A DNA stretch of 44,948 bases from Streptosporangiaceae bacterium (GTDB lineage: Bacteria; Actinomycetota; Actinomycetes; Streptosporangiales; Streptosporangiaceae): assembly GCA_019239975.1 (NCBI GenBank), contig JAFAZE010000159.1:1-44948 (forward strand), written 5' to 3'. Positions 40,022 to 44,948 of the stretch are shown piece after piece; the stretch's first letter is position 1, and each line of letters begins with the position of its first letter. The translations under genes and the position numbers were made by a program. The notes under the pieces were generated by a model. It saw only the letters and a program-made list of their open reading frames with translations, was not told where the DNA came from and did no database searches.

Positions 40022-41170
40022 GTGACAGACGCGTACATTGTCGGCGCGGTACGGACGGCGGTCGGCAGGCGGGGCGGCGGGCTGGCCGGCGTGCACCCCG
40101 CCGACCTGGCGGCGCACGTGCTGCGGGCCGTCGTCGAGCGCTCGGGAGCCGATCCGGCGGCGGTCGATGACGTGATCATGGGCTGCGTCTCGCAGACCGG
40201 GCCGCAGTCGATGGACATCGCCCGTACCGCATGGCTGTCCGCCGGCCTGCCGGAGAGCGTTCCCGGCGTGACCATCGACCGGCAGTGCGGCTCTTCCCAG
40301 CAGGCGGTGCATTTCGCCGCGCAGGCGGTGCTGTCCGGGACGCAGGACCTGGTCATCGCGGCGGGCGTGGAGAGCATGAGCGTTGTCGCTCTCGGCTCTT
40401 CTGTGACCCTCGCCGTCCAGGCCGGGCAGCCCGCCCCGTGGGGCCCCGGCTGGCGAGACCGGTACGGGGACCAGGAGATCTCGCAGTTCCGCGGGGCGCA
40501 GCTGATCTGCGACAAGTGGGGGCTGAAGCGGCCGCAGCTCGAGGAGTTCGCGCTGGAGAGCCATCAGCGCGCGATCCGCGCGATCGATGACGGCAGGTTC
40601 GACAGGGAGGTCGTGGAGCTGGCAGGCGTCCGGCACGATGAGGGACCCCGCCGCGACACGTCGCTGGAGAAGATGGCGGCGCTCAAGCCGCTGCGCGAAG
40701 GATGGGACATCACCGCCGCGGTGTCCTCGCAGATCTCCGACGGCGCGGCTGCCGTTCTCATCGCGTCCGCCGGCGCCGTGCGCAGGCATGGCCTGACGCC
40801 CCGGGCCAGGATCAGGGCGCTCGCGGTCACCGGCGACGATCCGGTGCTCATGCTGACCGCGCCGGTACCGGCCACCCGGCAGGTGCTTGCCAGGGCGGCC
40901 CTGGCGGTCGGCGACATCGACGTGTTCGAGGTCAACGAGGCGTTCGCCCCGGTGCCGCTCGCCTGGTCGGCCGAAACGGGGGCGCCGCTGGAGCGGACCA
41001 ACCCGAACGGCGGCGCGATCGCCCTCGGCCACCCCCTGGGCGCCACCGGGGCGGTGCTGATGACCAAGCTCGTGCACGAACTGGAGCGCGCCGGCGGCCG
41101 CTACGGGCTGCAGGTGATGTGCGAGGGCGGCGGCCAGGCCAACGCCACCGTCATCGAGCGCGTTTCATGA
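40022..41170 (+). CDS. Thiolase (acetyl-CoA acetyltransferase family)
   Basis: A 382-residue thiolase that cleaves or condenses acyl-CoA chains. Active-site residues: nucleophile Cys89 in DRQCGSSQQA, His337 in GGAIALGHPLGATG, and Cys367 in MCEGGGQAN. DVFEVNEAFAP is the NEAF motif. Start GTG 40022 has AGGGA 5 bases upstream. It stands alone, with no dehydrogenase beside it, so direction and chain length are open. The stop overlaps the convergent winged-helix gene by 20 bases. Confidence 0.93.
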   Translation: MTDAYIVGAVRTAVGRRGGGLAGVHPADLAAHVLRAVVERSGADPAAVDDVIMGCVSQTGPQSMDIARTAWLSAGLPESVPGVTIDRQCGSSQQAVHFAAQAVLSGTQDLVIAAGVESMSVVALGSSVTLAVQAGQPAPWGPGWRDRYGDQEISQFRGAQLICDKWGLKRPQLEEFALESHQRAIRAIDDGRFDREVVELAGVRHDEGPRRDTSLEKMAALKPLREGWDITAAVSSQISDGAAAVLIASAGAVRRHGLTPRARIRALAVTGDDPVLMLTAPVPATRQVLARAALAVGDIDVFEVNEAFAPVPLAWSAETGAPLERTNPNGGAIALGHPLGATGAVLMTKLVHELERAGGRYGLQVMCEGGGQANATVIERVS

Positions 41171-41525
41171 GGCCCGCGGCCGCGGGCTGGGCGGGCTCCG
41201 GCGGCCGCAGCATGTAGCCGACGCCGCGGCGGGTGTGGATCAGCCGCGGCCCGAGAGCGTCCAGCTTCCGGCGAAGGTAGCTGACGTATGTCTCGACGAT
41301 CTGTGACTGGCCCGGGGCGTTCCAGCCCCACACGTTCTCCAGCAGCTGTGCCCGGGTGAGTACCCGGCCCTGGTTCCGCATCAGGTAGGCGAGCAGCCGG
41401 AACTCCGTGGGCGAGAGGCCCACCGGCGTGCCCGCGCGGTGGACGGTCCAGCGCGACTCGTCCAGTTCGACATCGCCTGAGCGGAGGGTGTGCTGTTCGT
41501 TCCGGATGTAGCTGACGTCTGCCAT
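41151..41525 (-). CDS. Winged-helix DNA-binding protein, OmpR C-terminal domain only
   Basis: A 124-residue protein containing just the OmpR/PhoB effector domain: LSPTEFRLLAYLMRNQGRVLTRAQL, VETYVSYLRRKLDALG (recognition helix) and HTRRGVGYMLR (wing). There is no receiver domain, so control by phosphorylation on this chain is impossible. ATG 41525 with GGAGG 5 bases upstream is a firm start. It lies directly downstream of the gene for a secreted His-rich protein on the same strand, but a strong hairpin separates them. Confidence 0.9.
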   Translation of the reverse strand: MADVSYIRNEQHTLRSGDVELDESRWTVHRAGTPVGLSPTEFRLLAYLMRNQGRVLTRAQLLENVWGWNAPGQSQIVETYVSYLRRKLDALGPRLIHTRRGVGYMLRPPEPAQPAAAGLMKRAR

Positions 41526-41564
41526 GCTGCCTCCGCGAAGTTGGGTCGCTCCCCACATGGGCCA

Positions 41565-41599
41565 GCGCACCCGCCGCGGCTTGGCCGCGGCGGGTGCGC
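41565..41599 (-). terminator. Perfect 16-bp hairpin between the secreted protein and winged-helix genes
   Basis: Arms 41565-41580 and 41584-41599 with a 3-base loop, 50 bases past the stop of the upstream gene and 40 bases before the winged-helix start. It probably terminates the first gene's transcript, leaving the regulator its own promoter or partial read-through. Confidence 0.75.
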
Positions 41600-41651
41600 C
41601 GGCTGGGTACACCGCCTTGCGGCGGGTCGATCGGCTAACCGAACCGTTGTT

Positions 41652-42638
41652 TCAGCTGTGCGTTCCCGACAGGGTGGAGCTCGGGACCGGCGCGACCGGC
41701 GTTGCCGGGGTGGCCGGGGTGCCCGGGATCATGGTCGCGTTCAGCGGGACGAACGCCACCAGGGCCGCGTGCAGGAAACCGTGGCTCCGGATACCCGCGA
41801 CGAGAACCAGGTCACCGCGCTGCACGTTCCGGGTGAACGCGAACGGGTTCTGGAACGAGGTGGTCGTCGCCGTCGGCGTCTGCTGCATGACCGTCGCGGT
41901 GTTGGTGGTGACGGTGACGGTCACCGTGAAGCCGGTCCCGGCGACGTTCACCGAGATCGTGGTCGGCTTGGCGACCGGGGTGACCAGCTGCTGGGCCTGG
42001 CCCAGGGTGCCGGCCAGCAGCTGCGCGAGCGGCGTGGCGTTGTTCGCGTTCATCATCTGGTTGGTCACGAACATGTTGCCGCCGGTCAGGGCGTTGGTGC
42101 CGGTCCACGTGTTCGACACGTCCTGGAATTGGGTGTTGCCGGACAGCACCCACAGGCGCAGCGTGCCGTTGAACGACCTGACGATCAGGAAGTGGTGCGT
42201 CGCCAGGACCACGATGCCGCGCTGGACGGCGAACCTGGTGTTGTGGAACGTGGTCTGGGTGTCCCTGCTCGGCAGGTGCGAGAACAGGTTGAACGCGTTG
42301 TTCTGCGACCACTGCCACTGGTAGAGCGCGGTGCTGAGCAGGCTGCCCGTGTTGAGCGACTGCCAGAAGCCGTGGTGCCAGGTGTGGTGGTGGTGCCAGC
42401 GCCCGAAACTGAAGAAGCTGGCGTTCTGCCACCAGCCGCTCACCCAGGTCTCACCGAAGTGGGCGTGGTGCTCGCTGAAAGCAGCCGCCTTGGCCGGCGC
42501 CGGCGCGCTGTGACCCGACGCGGCGACCGCCGCCACGCCGATCGCGCCGCCGCCAACCAGGACTGCTGTCGCGATGCCGAGGCGTGCCTTGAGGCTGGCG
42601 CTGCGGCTCCTGCCGTAACGCCTGTCGCGGCCTGTCAT
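41652..42638 (-). CDS. Exported His/Trp-rich protein of unknown function
   Basis: A 328-residue protein. Basic N-terminus, membrane or signal helix at about 20-40 (IATAVLVGGGAIGVAAVAA), then an aromatic and His-rich stretch (HHAHFGETWVSGWW, FGRWHHHHTWHHGFW), a middle with TRFAVQRGIVVLATHHFLIVRSFNG, and a Thr/Val-rich region (TVTVTVTTNTAT), ending in a Pro/Thr-rich tail. I do not recognise the family. GGAGG 8 bases before ATG 42638 is strong. The His cluster could bind metal at the surface. No neighbour suggests a pathway except the winged-helix gene downstream. Confidence 0.75.
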   Translation of the reverse strand: MTGRDRRYGRSRSASLKARLGIATAVLVGGGAIGVAAVAASGHSAPAPAKAAAFSEHHAHFGETWVSGWWQNASFFSFGRWHHHHTWHHGFWQSLNTGSLLSTALYQWQWSQNNAFNLFSHLPSRDTQTTFHNTRFAVQRGIVVLATHHFLIVRSFNGTLRLWVLSGNTQFQDVSNTWTGTNALTGGNMFVTNQMMNANNATPLAQLLAGTLGQAQQLVTPVAKPTTISVNVAGTGFTVTVTVTTNTATVMQQTPTATTTSFQNPFAFTRNVQRGDLVLVAGIRSHGFLHAALVAFVPLNATMIPGTPATPATPVAPVPSSTLSGTHS

Positions 42639-42923
42639 TTATTGCCTCCTTCCATGGACGCTGCGCCCGCTACGCGCGCCCCGGTACGACTCTGCGGGCC
42701 AGTGGGGTTCGGATAGCCGATGGACGGCCCGTACGTATCCATGTGATCGAGCGTGCCGTGACATTCTTCAGATCGGCGTCGATTCGGGGGGCACGTAAGC
42801 GGTACGTTCGAGAGTTCCCAGCGTGGGAGCTGAGGCGTCGTGAGATCACGGAGCGCCGGCCGCGCGGGCAGGCGGCCAGTTCAGGACTCCGTCACAAGGT
42901 GATTCAGGACCCGGCCGAAATCG

Positions 42924-44666
42924 CTACATGCGCTCGGGCACCGGGACGCCGAGCAGGCCGAGGCCGGCCCGCAGCACGCGCAGCGTGACGGCGCACAGCG
43001 CCAGCCGCGCCGCCCGGGTCGCCTCGTCGCCGGCCTTCAGCACCGGGCAGTGCTCGTAGAACGCGGTGAACAGGCTGGCCACCTCGAAAAGGTAGGCGCA
43101 CAGCCGGTGCGGCTCCGCGGTCTGTTCGACCTGTGCGATCACGGCCCCGAAGCCGAGCAGCCTGAGCGCCAGGTCGCGCTCGGCGGGCGCGGTGACCTGG
43201 ATGGGCGCGCCGGCGTCCGTCTCCGCCAGCCCCGCCTTGCGGAAGATGGACAGGATCCGGGTGGTCGCGTACTGCAGGTACGGGCCGGTGTTGCCGCGGA
43301 ACGAGATCATCCGGTCCCAGTCGAACACGTAGCCGCTGTCCCTGGCGGTCGACAGGTCGGCGTACTTGATCGCGCCGATGCCGACGTCCTCGGCGATCGC
43401 CGCGAGCGTCTGCGGGCCGAGTTCCGCGCTCGTCTCCAGCTCGTCGAGGATGCCGCGCGCCCTGCCCAGCCCTTCGGCCAGCAGGTCGCTGAGCTTGATC
43501 GTGTCGCCTTCCCTGGTCCGCAGCCGGTTGCCGTCCGTGCCGAGGACCAGGCCGATCTTCGCGTGCTCGAAGCTCGCCGTATCCGGAAGCCACCCGGCCA
43601 GGCGGGCGACCGCGAAGATCATCTGGAAATGCAGCGCCTGCTCGGAGCCGACGACGTAGATGGCGCGGTCGGCGTTGAGCTTGTCCACCCGGTACCGGAC
43701 CGTGGCCAGATCGGTCGTGGAGTAGTTGTAGCCGCCGTCGCGCTTGCGGATGATGACGGGGAGCGGGGTCCCGTCCCGCCCCGTGAAGCCCGGCGGGAAC
43801 ACGCACGTGGCGCCGTCGCTGTCGGTCGCCAGGCCCATGGCGATCAGTTCGGCGGCGGTGTCGGCGAGCATGTCGTTGTAGAAGCTCTCACCCCTGATGT
43901 CGTCGTCCGTCAGGGTGACCCGCAGCAGCCGGTAGATCCCGCGCAGGTACGCTCTGGACAGCTCCATCAGCTCGTCCCACAGCCGCATGGTCGCCGGATC
44001 CCCCGACTGCAGCTTCACCACCCGTTCCCGGGAACGCCCGGCGAACTCCGGGTCGGCGTCGAACTTCGCCCGCGCCGCGGCGTAGAAGGTGTTCGGATCG
44101 GTCCGCAGCAGCTGCGCGCCGGCCGACTCCTCGCCCACGTCGAGCAGGTGCTCGATCAGCATGCCGAACGGGGTTCCCCAGTCGCCCACGTGGTTGTCCC
44201 TGATCACGTGGTGCCCGGCGAAGTCGAGCACGCGTGCGATGGCGTCGCCGACAATGGTCGTGCGCAGGTGCCCGACGTGCATCTCCTTGGCGATGTTCGG
44301 CGAGGAGTACTCGACGACCACGGTCCGCGGTTCCGCCGCGAGCGGCACGCCGAGCCGCGGGTCGGCGAGCAGGTCACCCGCTTCGCCGGCGATCCAGTCG
44401 TCGAGCAGCGTGAAGTTGATGAAGCCGGGGCCGCTGACCGTGGGCTCGGCGCAGATGCCGCCCACGTCCAGGTGCCCGATCAGCTCGGCCGCCACCTCCC
44501 GCGGCGGCCGCCCGAGCCGCTTGCCCAGCGGGAGCGCCACGTTGGCCTGGAGGTCCGCGAACGAGGAAGGCCTGATCAGCGGGTCCAGGCCGCGGTACTC
44601 CGCGCCGAACGCGGCGCCGAGAGCATCGCGCACGCGTGCGTCGAGAACCTGCTGAGGATCGGCCAT
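42924..44666 (-). CDS. argS: Arginyl-tRNA synthetase
   Basis: A 580-residue class I synthetase that charges tRNA-Arg. The HIGH motif is HVGH in SSPNIAKEMHVGHLRTT; GHHVIRDNHVGDWGTPFG, RDGGYNYSTTDLATVRYR and IYVVGSEQALHFQMIF follow in the usual order. A canonical KMSKS is absent; the matching loop reads TDGNRLRTREGDTI, as in many ArgS. The C-terminal anticodon domain ends CAVTLRVLRAGLGLLGVPVPERM, a standard ending. An N-terminal Arg-S additional domain (1-90) is present. Start ATG 44666. About 195 bases separate it from the IS gene start. Confidence 0.97.
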   Translation of the reverse strand: MADPQQVLDARVRDALGAAFGAEYRGLDPLIRPSSFADLQANVALPLGKRLGRPPREVAAELIGHLDVGGICAEPTVSGPGFINFTLLDDWIAGEAGDLLADPRLGVPLAAEPRTVVVEYSSPNIAKEMHVGHLRTTIVGDAIARVLDFAGHHVIRDNHVGDWGTPFGMLIEHLLDVGEESAGAQLLRTDPNTFYAAARAKFDADPEFAGRSRERVVKLQSGDPATMRLWDELMELSRAYLRGIYRLLRVTLTDDDIRGESFYNDMLADTAAELIAMGLATDSDGATCVFPPGFTGRDGTPLPVIIRKRDGGYNYSTTDLATVRYRVDKLNADRAIYVVGSEQALHFQMIFAVARLAGWLPDTASFEHAKIGLVLGTDGNRLRTREGDTIKLSDLLAEGLGRARGILDELETSAELGPQTLAAIAEDVGIGAIKYADLSTARDSGYVFDWDRMISFRGNTGPYLQYATTRILSIFRKAGLAETDAGAPIQVTAPAERDLALRLLGFGAVIAQVEQTAEPHRLCAYLFEVASLFTAFYEHCPVLKAGDEATRAARLALCAVTLRVLRAGLGLLGVPVPERM

Positions 44667-44694
44667 GCCGCAAGCCTACCGAGTGCGGCGAGAA

Positions 44695-44722
44695 CCGCAG
44701 CGGGCTACGGCGGGTAGCGCAG
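44695..44722 (+). repeat. Stray piece of the 33.7-kb tandem repeat, upstream of argS
   Basis: CCGCAGCGGGCTACGG and CGGGTAGCGCAG, both found within the array units at 33841-33960, occur here joined in a different order. This shows the repeat words are dispersed, about 30 bases upstream of the argS start. Confidence 0.5.
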
Positions 44723-44860
44723 AGTGCATGAAGGCGTCCGCGCCCCCATCCGCACTCCCGCTAACCGGGCAAACAGGCGGCCGTCATGATCGCGGAAACG
44801 GCGGGCCGGATAGGACGCGTCGGGTTTTTACTTGACGTGAGGGGGGCCCAGGATTGTGTT

Positions 44861-44948
44861 ATGAGTGCGGATCCGGGGGTGGTGGCGGGGCTGGCGGCGA
44901 AGTTCGCGGTGATGCGGCCGCATTTGGGTGAGCGGCAGTGGCGGCTGT
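44861..44948 (+). mobile_element. ISAzo13-type transposase gene, 5' end only
   Basis: ATG 44861 opens a frame that runs off the right edge after 29 residues. MSADPGVVAGLAAKFAVMRPHLGERQWRL resembles the N-terminus of ISAzo13-family transposases (LAARFAxLRPHLDERQRRLL). TTGACG at 44832-44837 may be a -35 box. The element's left terminal repeat could lie in 44740-44860 but cannot be defined without its right end. Confidence 0.7.

Noticed and set aside
42639..42923. Possible small gene between the secreted protein and argS
   Set aside because: The plus-strand frame at 42743-42988 is Arg-rich, lacks a ribosome site and overlaps argS. The gap probably holds only promoter sequence.
43050..44717. Plus-strand frame of 555 codons opposite argS
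   Set aside because: Shadow of argS with no recognisable domain and biased composition.

Overview
This is a very GC-rich chromosomal window from an actinobacterium. The evidence is many GTG starts, 4-bp ATGA gene overlaps, a 13E12/DUF222 endonuclease gene, DUF3263, DUF3027 and DUF2530 proteins, a solo groEL with two CIRCE operators, and a pair of MacAB-like transport operons controlled by OmpR-type two-component systems. The order threonine synthase, MoaD-like protein, cold-shock protein, groEL resembles what I recall from Streptomyces. The abundance of decayed genes and the DUF222 and ISAzo13 genes suggest a relative such as a Streptosporangiales member; this placement is inference.

Layout. 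1-5.3 kb is an accessory, decaying stretch: a DUF222/HNH gene running off the left edge, a VOC protein, a multiply broken LCP gene, a PlsC acyltransferase, remnants of a VOC gene and an IS5-type transposase, an SDR, and a divergent XRE/MmyB regulator with an internal deletion. 5.4-11 kb is transport module 1 (lipoprotein, adaptor, ATPase, permease) with a divergent response regulator and a histidine kinase that has lost two segments. 11-16.8 kb holds an S8-fold membrane protein lacking every catalytic residue, a SAM hydrolase-family protein, DUF3263, otsB and otsA. 16.9-21.7 kb is a SAM-I riboswitch leading a threonine synthase-like/CysO-like pair, then csp, groEL2 and a longer cold-shock protein. 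21.8-27.7 kb is transport module 2 with an intact two-component system. 27.8-32.5 kb holds hemerythrin-like, MFS, DUF3027, DUF2530, MarR, thpR and serC genes with several antisense overlaps. 33.6-34.1 kb is a hairpin-rich repeat region. 34.1-44.7 kb is mostly housekeeping: citrate synthase 2, pdxH, a DtxR-family regulator, a SpoIIE-type phosphatase, a thiolase, a winged-helix protein, a secreted His/Trp-rich protein and argS. The right edge is the start of an ISAzo13-type transposase.

The most unusual signals are these. (1) A 142-bp element occurs twice, each time right after a stop codon and in the same sense as that gene; its hairpins are conserved with compensatory base changes. (2) A SAM riboswitch controls a threonine synthase-like enzyme translationally coupled to a sulfur-carrier protein, which hints at sulfur-carrier-based homocysteine or cysteine synthesis. 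(3) A mycosin-like S8 protein has lost Asp, His, Ser and the oxyanion Asn together. (4) Two paralogous transporter/lipoprotein/two-component modules are present, one with a broken kinase.
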